Shown here piece after piece: positions 48,589 through 62,060 of a DNA stretch of 64,000 nt. Both the position numbers and the translations under genes were made by a program. Numbering within the stretch: the stretch's first letter is position 1; each line of letters starts with the position of its first letter. Source of the DNA: Sciurus carolinensis (taxonomy: Eukaryota; Chordata; Mammalia; Rodentia; Sciuridae); contig NC_062224.1 of the NCBI RefSeq assembly GCF_902686445.1, positions 51,459,156-51,523,155 of the forward strand. The letters run 5' to 3'. The notes below the pieces were generated by a model, which saw only the letters and a list, made by a program, of their open reading frames with translations, was not told where the DNA came from and did no database searches.

Positions 48589-50873
48589 AAATTGTACACC
48601 CCGTTGGTTCTGATTAACACACTAGATCAGATGCTGTTGGATTTCTTTCCTTACTATATGAGGCACAAAAATCTTGGTGACTCTATTATATGATATGGCA
48701 TCTGAAGACAATTTGTTTTCAATCTTTTCTTGTATAGCTCCAAAATCACCAGAACAATAATATTGTTCATTTTCAATATATAACTCTACTACGTACATAT
48801 ATTGAAAATTTAAATACCAATCACTGATGTTCAGATTTGATTAAAATTCTTCAAATTAGAACATATATGATTTTGACTTAAATTTGAGGTAATAACTCAT
48901 TTGGCATATAAGCAAATATTAATTACTTGTCTTGTGAAAAGCAGTATCATAGGATCATATATTTTAAAGCATCTTTATAATTTAAACTCTACAGAAATAT
49001 TCTAGATTTTTTCACTATACCTTTGTTGAAGGACTAAATTAGAAATTATAAAAAATTGATCATGGTGCATAATTCCCATGGGAGATGGCAATATCAGAAA
49101 GATTATTGAGGCATGAATGATATAACATATCCAGATAAAGTTTAATTTGTGGCTTTAGGGAGGATTGTTTAATTTCTATGAAATTATTCCCCTTTATATG
49201 AAAAGTCTGTAATGCTTCAGAAAGGGTAGGTAGGTGTTGTTCCCTTCCATCCCCTCCCCACACACCTGGCCTAAATGATTAAAATGGATCCAATAAATGC
49301 ATGACAATTGGTTGCCAACTACCACTCCAAAAATGTCATAGAATACACAGAATGGTAGTCATTGTGTTTCATAATGAATGTATTGTGCTATCTAGCAAGA
49401 CTTCTGGTTCAACTTTATGTCTTAGTACTCTATGAGTATCCCTGAGAAGGCAGAAGAAAGAAGATCAGTTATTACGGAAGTGGTATGAAAAGCAGAAGAA
49501 GAGGCAAAGAAAAGGTACTGAATGTTCAAATATTTTGTCAATAAGCATTTTGATATTTGAGGATTAATTATGATGACATGCCAAAATTCAGAACAAAAGA
49601 GAGCAGAAGAAAATGCTACTAACATGTTGTTAGTGTAATGAGTGAGCACAGACAATGAATAAACTTTTGTTGAAAAATGAATCTGGCTCATTAGTAAGTT
49701 TCAATTGCATTAACTCCAAGTCTTCTAAATCAGAGGAAACTCGCTTGGGTGTTTTCCTGTCTTTCCTCAACAGTCAGAAGTCCTGCAATTATGGCCAAAT
49801 ATTTCCTATTTGTAGAATGACTGTTATTTACCCCATGTCTTATTTATTCTCTATAAATTCATTATTCTTCATAACGGAATTCCCCACAAGTGTTTCATGT
49901 ATTTTCACACTTATAGGGGTTGCTTCCTAACCAGTTAAAGTTAGATTAAAAGAGCCTGAATTTGTTTATACATTAGTATAATCACTTCAACCTTGTCTCC
50001 ACATTGTGAAACTTTTTTTAATCCAAATGACTCATTTGTCTGTATTTTATCAGTAACTATCAGTCCTTGAACATATATCTACTTATACCAAAACAAATAA
50101 CTTACTTCTAATTATATTTATACTTCTAAATATATAGATCTATAATCCAAAAAAGCCAACTCAGAGCTTCAGTGCAGAGCTAACAATACAGAATCCCAGA
50201 TATCTCTTTTTACTAGGCTAACTATACTTTCATGAATTTTAAGTTTATAAAATGATATTTTGCAAATTATTACATTAACTTTTGTACATAATAGTATTCT
50301 ATAAACTGGCATTTTAAACATTCTTTTAAGAAGTATTGTCAAGACAATGTGTACTTAAAGCCTACAACCTACACAGAAATGAGAAATAGAAGCACAAGTT
50401 AGGTGCCAGGAGTAGATATTTTACTTATTCAATGAATTTGAAATAAGTACTAGCTGCTTCTTACCTTATTATGCTACAGTCCCACTCTCAGGACACTGTT
50501 TTCCATGCAGCAGAAGTATTCAGCATGACAGCTCTTGCCCAAGCAGTGACACAGAGAGCTGTTTTAAAAAGTCCTGCTGTCTAAATGGCTAAGAGTAAAA
50601 GCAAGTGTGGCCCCTACAAACAAAGTAACCTGAAAAACAGAGGGAAGAGAAACAGTTTAGGAAAACAACTGCTTCCTGCTGAACAAAATGTGGCATTTCT
50701 TAAGATTTTAAACCAGGATTAAAATGTTTTATATAAGAGTATGTGATGTTTAAAAATCATTATATAAATTACCAATAACAGGTGTTTATTTTCATATGTG
50801 ATTTAATGAACTATTTCCTAATTCTTAAAATAAAAATTGGATGACAACTTCAATATTGAAATTCAACATTCTT
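48589..50873. other. AT-rich intergenic, no gene recognised
   Basis: No gene, RNA or clear repeat family seen. Confidence 0.4.
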
Positions 50874-51082
50874 TTTTAAGTTGTTTGTTTGTTTTGGTTC
50901 TGGGGATTGAGCCAGGCACACTTAACCACTGAGCCCCATCCCAGCCTGTTTTATTTTTTATTTGGAGACAGAAGTTGCTCAGAGTTTCACTAAATTGCTC
51001 AGACTGACTTTGAACTAGTAATCCTCCTACCTCAGTCTCCCAAGTCTCTGGAATAGGCATGTGTCACTATCCCTGTCCTCAA
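50874..51082 (-). repeat. Dimeric B1/ID SINE
   Basis: Reverse complement of the dimeric SINE: the tRNA-like part (GGGGATTGAGCCAGGCACAC ... ACCACTGAGCCCCATCCCAG), then the 7SL-like part (TTGCTCAGACTGACTTTGAA, CCTCAGTCTCCCAAGTC). Confidence 0.88.
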
Positions 51083-51732
51083 TATCTTTTTTTAAAAAAA
51101 TCTGTGATAAACCATCAAATCACTATCATTTTCTTTTAAATGTCAAAAGGAGTTCTTTCTGATTCAAGAATTCCTCCTTTTTCTCCCAGAATTTATTCTC
51201 TTTTGATTATTTTTTCTACCTTTTAAGTTTGAAAACATCTTTGTAGTTTAAGACAAAACAATTAGGAACTGAAGAAGAAAAAAAGAGAAGCAGTGAGGAT
51301 CACTTGAATAGAATAACAGACACTTTCCTGAAGTGATGAAATCATGTTATGAGCACTGAAATAATTAAAAACACCTGCGTTCACCACAGTAAAAATTTCA
51401 AACACCAAAAAAGACATTGTAAACAATCTGTTTTAAATTGAAATAGACTAAGTGGACTCAGACTTCTCAATGACAACAGTAACTCTTGGGATAGAGAGGG
51501 AAAATCAACAGGAACTTAGAAGGAAAATATATTTCATTCTAAAATTGTCTGACCAGATAATTTCTTACCTAAGAGTAAGACCAATTTTAAAATATCTTAA
51601 ATTTATAAATACTAAGGGAGTTCATCACTATAGATGTTTTTCTAAGTGAAAGAACAATTAATAAAAAATAAAATAAAGTAAAATAAAAGAGCCAAGAGTG
51701 ACGATAGGAAATTTGGAAAGCAATAACAGTAT

Positions 51733-51830
51733 CCTGGGATGTGACTCAGCTGTTGAGCACTTGCCCATCTGCAGGAGGCCCTGGGTTTGATCCTCAGCCT
51801 TCCAAAATTACATTAGAATAAAGAATAAAA
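51733..51830 (+). repeat. ID-like SINE
   Basis: TGGGATGTGACTCAGCTGTT ... CCCTGGGTTTGATCCTCAGC followed by an A-rich tail. Confidence 0.8.
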
Positions 51831-52267
51831 AGCAGTAGTGAAGGAAGTAAACAAGAAAATACACAGTGGTAATGATTATAAACAAAAAAATTAACTTGCT
51901 GACTTGAAATTCTTCTGAAAATGCTCAACTATAACTCAAAACCAGAAAAGGGTAAAAGGGTAGTTAAATTGTGTCAAGTTCTTTATCATAGTTAAAGAAA
52001 ACCCCACATAAATATATAATACTTTATGTTTGGGCAATAAAATTTAATATTAAAGATAAGTATTAAAATTAAGAAAAGACTTAATAGTAAGATTATATAA
52101 AGTTTGCAAAACATTGATAAAAAATAAACATAGAAGAATAATAACACGGCCCTCTCACCCCCCAAAAATGACAATGGGGAGAAAAGTAAACATAAAATAC
52201 AAATTTCAATAAGAGGAAACTCATTGACAGAAATGCAGTGATAAAAAGTCAGTAAATAGACTTAATA

Positions 52268-52390
52268 AAAATGAACTGATCCCAGCAACTCAGAGGTTGA
52301 GGAAGGAAACTCTCAAATTCAAAGTCAGCCTCAGAGACTGTGAGACTCTTAGCAACTTAGTGAGACCCTGCCTCAAAATAAATAGAATCT
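52268..52390 (+). repeat. B1-like SINE monomer
   Basis: ATCCCAGCAACTCAGAGGTT ... GTCAGCCTCAGAGACTGTGA ... GTGAGACCCTGCCTCAAAAT is the 7SL-derived part, without the ID half. Confidence 0.8.
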
Positions 52391-52691
52391 TAATATTTTT
52401 TCTGTTCTTATAAAATCCAATATCTCCTGTCAATAAGAAAATAACAAATTTGCTTACAAAGATGTTTAATATACTTTTTTTCACAGCATCTGAAATATGA
52501 TTTTTTTTCACTTTCAATAGCTATGGCATAAGATATTTCCAATGAAATATACAATGATCATCAAGGCCCCACTTTAATGTGTAATCACTAGTTACAATAA
52601 GGTCAAATTCTAAACTTAGACATAAAATATATCATGTTTTATTTACTACCTTCATCATTACTAATAAGATTCTGCTGAGGTGAAGATTCTA

Positions 52692-52814
<123 letters not shown>

Positions 52815-52841
52815 TTATTGAACTATTATAGTTTACCAGAG

Positions 52842-53259
52842 TGTTATGGTTTGGGTGTGAGGTGTCCCCCAGAAGTTCACATGCGAGACAATGCAGGAAG
52901 GTTCAGAGGTGAAATAATTGGCTTGTAAGATTCTTAACCCAATCAGTGGATTATTCCCAGATGGAATTAATTGAAGTGGTAGGGTGTGGCTGAAGGAGAT
53001 TGGAATTGGGACATGGCTTTAGGGTATATGTTTGTATCTGGAGAGTGGAGTCTCTCTGCCTCCTGATGGTGTGAGCTGCTTCCCTCTGCCACACTCTTCC
53101 ACCATGAAGTTCAGTCTCACCTGGAGCCCTGAGGAATGGAGCAGGCCTTCTATGGATGAGGAACTATGAAACTGTGAGCACCCAAATAAACCTTTTCTCC
53201 TCTATAATTCTGCTGGCCAGACCCTTTTAGTCAGAGCAGCAAAAAAGCTGACTAAACCA
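52842..53259 (+). mobile_element. Solo MaLR-like LTR with 5-bp duplication
   Basis: A 418-bp element from TGTTATGGTTTGGGTGTGAG to GCTGACTAAACCA, flanked by CAGAG at 52837-52841 and 53260-53264. It has TG...CA ends and an AATAAA-containing region (CACCCAAATAAACC). The text matches ERVL-MaLR LTRs, whose integrations duplicate 5 bp. Confidence 0.8.
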
Positions 53260-53309
53260 CAGAGTGACTGCTCAACCAGGGTTATGTATTAATTAACTCA
53301 GAGGTGCAC

Positions 53310-53310
53310 A

Positions 53311-53351
<41 letters not shown>
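53310..53351. repeat. (CA)n microsatellite
   Basis: About 20 CA units. Confidence 0.95.
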
Positions 53352-53582
53352 CCTGGAAATTTGATCTGATAAGCTTAGAGTGCACCAGAAACCCTATTTA
53401 TCAAAGGTCTTCAGTTAATCCAGATGAACATCCTTTCCCATGAGAACTATTTACATAAAATAAAGGACATTCCTAGTTTTTATTCTATCATCACTTTGGT
53501 TTCAATTTTTTAAATGACATAATACTGATCTTACCAACTTTATAGAATCAGTTTAAATTATGTATTATTCATAATTACATTG

Positions 53583-53786
53583 GATTTTTGGGGGGGATGT
53601 ACCAGGACTTAACCCAGGGCATTTAACCACTCATCCACTTCCCCAGTCTATTTTTTCTTTTGTTTTATTATGAGATAAGGTTTCACTAAGTTGCCAAGGG
53701 CCTCTCTGAATTTCTGAGACTGTCTTTGAACTTGCAAGCCTCCCACCTCAACCTTCCAAGTCACGGGGATTACTACACCCAGCTTA
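53583..53786 (-). repeat. Dimeric B1/ID SINE
   Basis: Diverged reverse-complement copy: ACTTAACCCAGGGCATTTAA, then AGGTTTCACTAAGTTGCCAA and CCCACCTCAACCTTCCAAGT. Confidence 0.82.
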
Positions 53787-54286
53787 CATGGGAATTTTAA
53801 AGGAGAAATATTGTGTGTAATTTCAAGAGGGTTTTAGTGTTTTTTTTTTTTACAAAATATCACCTTCAATAAATTTACTAGTGTTTTTCACTGTTTTTAT
53901 AAACCACCAACTCCAATTGAGTGCAGATATAACTAGGACATTAAGTCAACAAAGACCAACATGTGCATATTTATATGACTTGTCTCTCAGTCTCATGAAT
54001 TCTATCAACACCTACAAGATGGGCATCTCAGTTTAACACATACTTCTCAATCCTTCATCTGTTTATAATCATATCTGCAGAGACTCCTATCTGGATGATG
54101 TGTTTCCTGCTCAGTATTCAATGCTTCTTGGAATGATAAAATTTCATCTGTTAAATTTAAAGAATTACAAGATGTGAGTTCAGGAACCCAGAGATGCTCA
54201 TGTTTCTTAAAATGCTAACCTTCTACTATGCACTCTCCACTGAACTCCTCTCTGTTATGGCATCATCATTCCATAGGCAGCCTTAC

Positions 54287-54320
<34 letters not shown>

Positions 54321-55002
54321 CACGTGTGTGTGTGAGAAGAATAGAACAACCATGTGGATACCTCTGTATTTCAATCAGAACTCAGTGGTGACTGGCAAGC
54401 CCCATACAAAAGTAGCTGACCTGACTTAATTTTGAAACTAAGAGCTTGTTATTATAATTGTTCATGTGTCTGATATAATAGATGGTGTCCTCTAACTGGA
54501 AGCTAGATCTGCCTTGCAACTACCTTCTCTGATGTCTTCTTAAAGTTGTGCCTGCATTTTTTGGGTTGTGGACTTGAAAAGGACATGAGTGGGGACTTGA
54601 TGTCCTTCTTGCTCCTGTTGCTACTTCCAGACAATTCTTGCTCTCACCCCCCTAAATACCAACAAGGTTTGACTCTTAATATCAAAGGGCACCCCTTACT
54701 GAACCAGTTTGTTGGAGTCATCTCAAACTTTGGTGCATTACCTCTCAATCCCTGAAGATTTGGGTTTTAACTCACTTTATTCATTTCAATATTCACTTCC
54801 ACTTTAAATCCCAGTTTCTTGACTTCTTCTTACTTATGATCTCAAAGGAGAACTTGAATGAAAGGTGACCTGCCACCACTTCTCTAATTGATTATTGTCA
54901 CCACTAATGATGATGTTTCCTTATCTTATTTTCAAGTAGCCTGTACCCCAACCATTACTCTATATTTCTAGTTCATTCCTTTTAGTATCTCAACTCTAAC
55001 AA
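53787..55002. other. Intergenic with (CA)n at 54290-54319
   Basis: No gene recognised. The microsatellite at 54290-54319 is the only assignable feature. Confidence 0.45.
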
Positions 55003-55206
55003 TACAGTTGTGTGCTGCATAAAATCATTTCGATCAGTGACAGACAATATATAGGACAGTGGACCTATAAGTTTATATCTCCCAATGATGCCATGGACAT
55101 CTTAGCTGATATAAGTATGATCCATGATGCTTGCACAATGATGAAATTGTATAATGATGCATTTTGTAGAATAGATGCATGTATGTAAGCATACAACTGC
55201 ACTTTG
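55003..55206 (+). mobile_element. Tigger/MER-type DNA transposon fragment
   Basis: CAGTTGTGTGCTGCATAAAA followed by GTGACAGACAATATATAGGA matches the terminus of a common mammalian non-autonomous DNA transposon. The other end is not clearly present. Confidence 0.5.
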
Positions 55207-55917
55207 ACAGCACCAGGACCTACAATTTCAATTCCTTTCAACCACTATCACTTTCTTATTTCTTTTATTGGCCCTTTCCATGGTTTCCCATACTTTCCTG
55301 GCAAAAACTCTAGTAAATACAACCCTGCACTGAGACCAGCCTGTATCTGCCACATGGGTGTGAAGAAAGGCCCATGATGAACCGGACTGATGGCTTCATT
55401 CCCATGACCACTCACTCCATTGGATCCTACCAATCCCAGTTCTTCCCTTTTCTTCGATTCCTAGAAATCTGTTTACAACTTTCTATTCCTTCTTTAAAAT
55501 TCCAGTGATTCCTATGTTACCATTATTCTCAGCTCTTCATCTTGCTGTATATTTCACTGGGAAAATGGTAAAAACTAGAAGAAATCTCCCCAGGTTCCAT
55601 ACCTTGTACTGCCATGCTTTCCATGTTCCTTTTCTGTAAAATAGTAGTTTGTGCTTCCTTTGGGGTCACACTTTTAATCTGTACAAAATTGCATCTCCAT
55701 TTGCTTATTGAAGGAGTCATTCCAGCAATTTTCTTCCTTCTCATCTACATCGACATGTACAGTTTCTCTGTGAGATAATTTTTTTCAATACCCAAAGTCA
55801 AAATTTTATCTTAAGAAAACCTATTATTAAACCAAAAATCTTCAACTAATTTCCCATAGCATTATTTATTCTTTATTCTCCAATTTTTCTCTACTGTCTT
55901 GAACATATCCCAATGAA

Positions 55918-56715
55918 TATTTTAAGGCAAAATTCATACTATATAAAATTCAATATTTTGACCATTTCACTTTTTGTCATGTGTCTGGTACTGGTGATTG
56001 AACCTAGGGTGTTATGCAATCATCACCACCATCTAATCCCAAAACATTTTCATAACCATAAAGTACATTCTCATACTTGTTAGTAGTCACTCTCCATTAT
56101 GGTCTGGATCTGGCTCATGTGTTGGAGACTTGGTCTACAAACCAGCAATATTCAGATATGGGACTTTAGGGAAGTGATTGGATCATAAGGGCTCTCACCT
56201 CATCAATGGATGTATTCATTAGTGGATTCATAACTTAGAGGATTACTGAGAGGTAGTAGAAACTGTAGGTGGTGAGACATAGTTAAGTAAAGGGATTTTG
56301 GGGGCTTCTTTATTGTTCTTTCTCTCTCTACTTCCTGGCCACCAAGATGAGTTCTCCACCATTATGCTTGGCCACATTCCAGAACTATAGTAATGGAGCC
56401 AACCAACTACGAACTGAAACCCTGAGCCAATATAAATCTTTCCCTTAAGTTGATTTTTCTCATGTATTTTCTTAAAGTGACAAAAAGCTGATTAACACAT
56501 TTTTCCATTCTCTCCTCTCTTTCAGACCCTAATAACTACTAATCTTATTTTTGTCACTATGGATTTGCCTACTCTGGGCATTGCATATAAATGGAAACAT
56601 ACTAAGTGAATTTGGGAGTCTAACTTTTTAAATTAGCATAAAGTGTTCACAGTACATCCACATTACAACATGAATTAGTACTTTGTTCCTTTTTATTATA
56701 ATGTTCCCTCTTCTA
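55918..56715 (+). mobile_element. Ancient L1M fragment split by later insertions
   Basis: Two pieces of one ancient L1M segment (55918-56092 and 56505-56715: ATCATCACCACCATCTAATC; GTCACTATGGATTTGCCTAC). The left piece contains a short SINE remnant (about 55975-56025), and an LTR separates the two pieces. Confidence 0.6.
56095..56498 (+). mobile_element. MaLR-like LTR nested in L1M
   Basis: Starts TATGGTCTGGATCTGG, contains CTCACCTCATCAATGGATG and CTACTTCCTGGCCACCAAGA, and ends AAAAGCTGATTAACACA, in line with a rodent MaLR LTR. No clear duplication was found. Confidence 0.6.
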
Positions 56716-59700
56716 CTCCACTGAAACTACATATATCAAGGTCAACCTCTATATTGCTATATCTAATATTAATTTTTTCTCTTCAACCTACTTATTTTCC
56801 AGTAATATTTGAATATACTTGATTACTCCTCTTAAAATATTTTCTGCTCTGCACCAGCACATAGGTTTTTTTCCAGTTTATAGTACCAGCTGTTTTTACT
56901 CATCTCCCTTGCTGGTTGTCCCTCAGCTCCTCAACATCGGATTGCTCCAGAGTTCAGTCCTTGATTCTCTTCCCTTCTCTGCCACTCACAGTCTTGTTAG
57001 TATCATGCTGTCTCATGCCTTTGAACATTTTCTTAAATGCTAGTGACTAAAATTGTAACTGAGTATCAGACCTTTTGCTGGATATCAGCTCAGATATCCT
57101 GGATTCTAACACTTGGATGACTAACAGAAACCATGATACAAATCAGATTAAATCTAAACTTCTGATTTTTCTCTGTTCAAACTTTCTCTTACATCATTAT
57201 TTCCTATCTTATATTCAGCAAATGGCAACACTGTGACACCATTCTTCTAGTTCAGGTAAGAAATTTGGAGTCCTCTGTGACTTATATCTCACAAAACATT
57301 TTTCATGAGAAAATTCTTGCTTATCTGCAAAATGCATTCAAAATCTTATATCTCATCACTTCCACACTAGTCCAGCTCTGCCTCAAGGGAACATCTATTT
57401 CTGGATTATAACAATCACTTCTTAATTTGCCTCCTTGTCCTTGGTCCTATTACTATCTTTAGATATGTAAGTTAGATTATGTCTATTATCCCTTGAAACC
57501 CTTCCATAGGATTCCATTCTCTGTGAAGAAAACATCAAAGTCCTTACTATGATCTTCCTTGTGCAAAATAGGCTTAATCTTGCAAGTCTTTGCATGTTGT
57601 TTCTTCCAATAAGCACAGGCTTGTTCCCTGAACCCCTTGGGTTTTCTGCTCAGTCTGCTTTTAATGGAGACATTCTAATGATTTTATTTTAAACTTCACC
57701 ATCTCATCCTCACCTTTGGAACTCTATTTCAGTTTTATGTTTTATTGTTTTCAAATATAACCACTGGACACAAAATATACTTCTTAATAATTTCCTATAT
57801 GTTTCATTTCCTGTTTCAGATGGAAAGTCCGTGAATGTGATGGTTACTATTTGTTTTTTCACTGTTGCTGTTTCCCCTATTGCAGAGAAAAGAATCATGG
57901 CAAAATGTAGGTGCTAAATATATATTTAACTAATGAATAAATAAATGACCTAAGAAAACTAAGCAGAAAAAATTTTTAAAATATTTTAGATTCTATATAA
58001 ATCATTTAGATTTTCTTTGTGATAACACCGAAGCAATTGGTTATGAAAGTGATTCATTAAGACATTCATAATCTGGTTTCTCATTACTGGAGCTTAAAAA
58101 TAATGGATATGCAAATTCTGCAGTGTAAAATACAGCAAAAATACAACTGCATAGGCAATTAAAGCAATGTTGGCAATAAATAAAGCTACGATCGTAATAA
58201 CAATTATGAAGTATTTAAAACTGCGATTTTTGTAGGTTTATATAAGAGCTACAGATCTTTTTCCCTTCAGAGATACATAATTAAATATTGGTTGTAGTTC
58301 AACTAAATTTTGTATATCATCTCTAATTTGTCACTATACAAAATTAAAAAGTGGCATAAACAAAAATGGCAAAATAGTAAAGGACAAATTGTATGGAATT
58401 AAAATGTATCTTGTGCCAATTGGTATTAAATATATTTTTCCAGTATCAACTACTTTTAGTACCATTGGCCCCCAAACTGGAAATTATAATCCAAAAAACA
58501 TGGCATGTGTTATGGTATGGTATACATAAATAATAAATCTCCCAGGCATATCTTTTTATTTGAATGCATTCAATCCCAGAGTCTGAAGCTTTTTAAACAT
58601 ATCACTTTTTTATATTTATATTCATATTCATTCATATTTTGTCTCTTTCTCTCCATCTCCCTCTCTCAATCATTCTTACATTGAATCATGGTTTAAGAAA
58701 ATATTTGGAGGGTGTGGTTAAAATCCTTCATCAATGATACATAGGAGGAAGCTTTGCCAACCATTTCGAGGTCACCATACCAAAGAAGTCACACCTAAGG
58801 GCTGTCCTCCTTCAAATCTTATCTTGTACACACAGATTGTGTGAAACTGGTCAGAAACTAAGATGTTACAGAATGAAGTCCAAATCTCAAGGCTATACCA
58901 ATAAAAGTTATAATTGATACCTACTTTTGACCTCTGAGTTTACAGAATTTCTTTGTCAATTTTTAAAAATTGATAATAGAATTTGATAAATACTTACTGG
59001 GTTTTCAAATTTAACCAAAAATTAAGGAAAAAGGTAATAAGGTCTTTAGTTATTTAACTAGATAATACATATATGTCATACATCTTATAAGATATCATTA
59101 TCTTATATCTTAAATGAAGATTCTCATTAAGGGATGACATATATATGGGTATCATTGTACAAATGACTGGTTTTCTAGGACCATGCCTCAATCTAAAAAT
59201 ATTCACAGAATTTCACAATATTCTGATTATGAGCCACAGGAGGCAATCCTTATAAAAATTTTAATCAGCAATTTATTCAAGAATCAGTGTTAATCAAGAA
59301 TCATTGATTAAACATTCTTATTTAATCACAGTCACAAATCCTGATTTCATTTTTACACTTGCAACCTGTGAAGTGAAAAGTCTAAAGCACTTCACTTTCC
59401 AATAAATGCAAAATGAATTTTTACATCTTGGGAGGGGCAGAGGCTACAGTTGTAGTATTTGAAGGTGTGGAAATAGTCTAAAATACTTCTCTAATATAAA
59501 GAGAACTTAATTTTCTCAACTTGCAAAGCATTCATACACCATGAAAATAACCTATAAATAAGCACTTAAAAAGTTGTTTACATTTTCATAGTAAACAAAT
59601 ACACATATATATCTAATTATATACTTATGTATACTAAATTTTTTTCTCAAAATAGCACATGAATTAAGCAATCATAAGCGTCTCACCTAAGTATTTCTTC

Positions 59701-59719
59701 AATTTTAAAAAGTTACCTT
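56716..59719. other. Intergenic, family not resolved
   Basis: The part at 56.8-57.65 kb resembles a very old, widely dispersed mammalian repeat (CCCTTGAAACCCTTCCATAG ... AAAGTCCTTACTATGATC) that I cannot name with confidence. The rest is AT-rich with no gene seen. Confidence 0.4.
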
Positions 59720-60610
59720 TTTTCTTAAAATTTATTTCTAAATTTACCTACAGTAAAATTAATATTTGTTTCTTCTCAATGTCTTTCATCAGTGTTTTGT
59801 AGTTTCCCAAATGCTGATTCAGTATATTTCATAAGAATTAACTATATTCTATTATATGTGGTGCCTTTTTCCTTATTTTCATTCTAATCATTCATTGATG
59901 TGTGCAAATAAATTTGGTTTTATATTGATTTTCACATCCTGCTACCATGATAAATTTACTAGTTTTAGAAATTTTATAAAAATAAATATGTGCTCACTTT
60001 AACAACACATGTACTAAAACTTTAATAATACAAGGGAGATTAGTTTAGCTCCTGAACAATGGTCACATGCAAAATATAGTGTTCTGCATTTTAAAATTAA
60101 GTAAATTCCATAAGATGTTATGTATAGAGACATCTCCTCCTTTTGTTTCTATTAATTGCCATTAATTAAGACTATCACCAGATTTCTAGTGTGTTGTTGA
60201 ATGGAAATGATGAGTGGATCCCAAATTTAGGAGCAAAGTATGATCCTATCATCACTGGGTGTAATGTTAGCTGTAGGGTTTTTGTACACAACCTTTATCA
60301 AGTTAAAGAAGCTCATAGTTTAGCTGAAGTTTTTGATCATGAATGTATTTTGAATTTTGTCAAATGCTTTTACTGCATTTGCTGAAATCATCACATGATC
60401 TTTCTTCAGACTGTTAATATGGTGAATTATGTGGATTAATTTCCCAAGTTTTGTAACAACTTTTTATTCCCTGGATGGATGCATATATTATCTTTTTATA
60501 TATTTCTGGAACTTTGATAATATTTTGTAGAAGACTTGAAACCTGAAATTTTCTTGTATTTTTGTCTGGATTTTGTGTTAGGACAAAGTCATTCTAGAAG
60601 AACAAAGTGG
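59720..60610 (-). mobile_element. Old L1 fragment, ORF2 antisense
   Basis: Antisense L1 ORF2 landmarks: CTTTCATCAGTGTTTTGTAG, TTGATCATGAATGTATTTTG, AAATGCTTTTACTGCATTTG and TTAATATGGTGAATTATGTG. Heavily decayed. A U6 pseudogene interrupts it at 59990-60092. Confidence 0.75.
59990..60092 (+). pseudogene. U6 snRNA pseudogene
   Basis: Follows U6 from the 5' end: GTGCTCACTTTAACAACACA, TGTACTAAAACTTTAATAAT, ACAAGGGAGATTAGTTTAGC, TCCTGAACAATGGTCACATG, then CAAAATATAGTGTTCTGCAT. Many substitutions disturb the ACAGAG-equivalent box and the 5' stem, and no Pol III promoter elements were seen. U6 copies are frequently retroposed by L1, and this one lies inside L1 sequence. Confidence 0.85.
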
Positions 60611-60629
60611 TGAGTGTTTTCATCATTTC

Positions 60630-61780
60630 TGTTTGTTTTTTTTTTCACAAAAACTATCTGGTTTTTATAAGCTTCACACATGCTTTAAAGAAATACAAAT
60701 TCTACAATGCAGTGCTACATCGACAATGACTACAGCCTGTGTTTGGACAAACTAAAAAGAATCCATTCTGTAAGTCTCTTGGCTCTCACAGATCCCAGCA
60801 GATTTTCTTGATGGAGTATGTAAGGAGCACTGCAATGAAAACTGTGCCAACTCAGCTGCCAAGATGTGAATCTAAGAAGGAATGGAAAAAAGCAAAGCAG
60901 GGAGCACGAAAAACCCATCTCACGTACACCACGAACAGGAATGTGGTGGCCAGGGCCTCTGGAGTCACAGCCAGGAAGCCCAGTGCTGCTAAAGGTAAAA
61001 GTGCAGGTAGGCTAAGGCTGGGGAAATGACCAAATCCTAAGTCGACCTCCATGACACCCACTGGTACAAGATGGGCCTTCCCCAAGAGCATCGCTGACCT
61101 AGCAACAGCAAGGACAAAAGCTTCCACACTGCTGGAGCCTGTTCTGCTGGCCTCAGTGGCTGTGTGGAAATCTGAGACTAATCTCTGAATGCCTGATCAA
61201 GACTGTCTCTAACTGAAATTCTGGGGTGCATGGGATGCAGACTTTGTAGTGGCCTCTGAGCCAAAGGCTAAAAACAACACAGTTCTGTGGTCCCTGGGGG
61301 TCACAAGAGGTTCTAACCAGGCAGCCCTAACTGCACAGTGGGGCCTGGGCCTGCAGGAAACAAGGGACACTGCAGAGTTCTGCTGCCGAGCATAATCCTG
61401 GCTGAAGTAGGCATGTGCCAATGGGGTGATGTGTGGCCAGAGTTCATTTGAGGCCAGGAACTGAGTCACAGCCTTTTCCAACTAAGTCACTGCTCTCAGA
61501 CTCCAGACTGGGGGTCCACCCAGCACATGAACAACTGCCAGCCAGCAGAGCCAGCCTCCTGAGCATGGGAGTTGCTGTCCCCTGTGGGCCTGCACAGTGC
61601 TTTTCTCTGCTAGGACAGACACGCCTCTACGCAACACAACAAGGTTTGCCAGGTAACACAAGATGCAGATTCCACCCAGCCTGGCCTGTTTCAACTAGAG
61701 GAGGCTTGGGTATGCTTAAGGAAGGATAGACTCTTCCCGAAGGTCTCCTATCAGATGACCTAGCAAATGACATAGGTAAA
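60630..61780 (-). pseudogene. Possible retrocopy of an unidentified transcript
   Basis: A GC-richer block of about 1.1 kb within AT-rich L1-type DNA, ending on its left in a T-run (about 60637-60647) that would be a poly(A) tail for a minus-strand transcript. Minus-strand frames of about 90 codons (61481-61209 and 61127-60852) are separated by stops. The second is hydrophobic but I do not recognise it. No duplication was found. It could equally be unrelated unique sequence. Confidence 0.3.
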
Positions 61781-61819
61781 TGTCAATCAGCCGAATACAT
61801 AGGCCTGGGTCCTTCTGAG

Positions 61820-62060
61820 TAACAGACAATGTTATTATGTATACATACATACACAATCTTTAGGAGAGAAAAGTATTCTATTTATTTAGATATTTGTAGT
61901 TTCAGTTGTTTTTCCTTTGTTCTTGAAGCTGCAAGTTTTCCTCTGGTAATACATTTTGATTTTGTTTTTTTTTTCCACTTGAGAAATTTCCCTAGTATTT
62001 ATTTTAGAGTAGGTCTTCTGGTGATGAATATCCCAATGACTGAAAGAGGGAATGTAGGAA
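61820..62060 (-). mobile_element. Possible L1-like remnant
   Basis: TTCCCTAGTATTTATTTTAG ... AGTAGGTCTTCTGGTGATGA resembles antisense L1 text often seen in mammalian genomes. Short and diverged. Confidence 0.4.
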
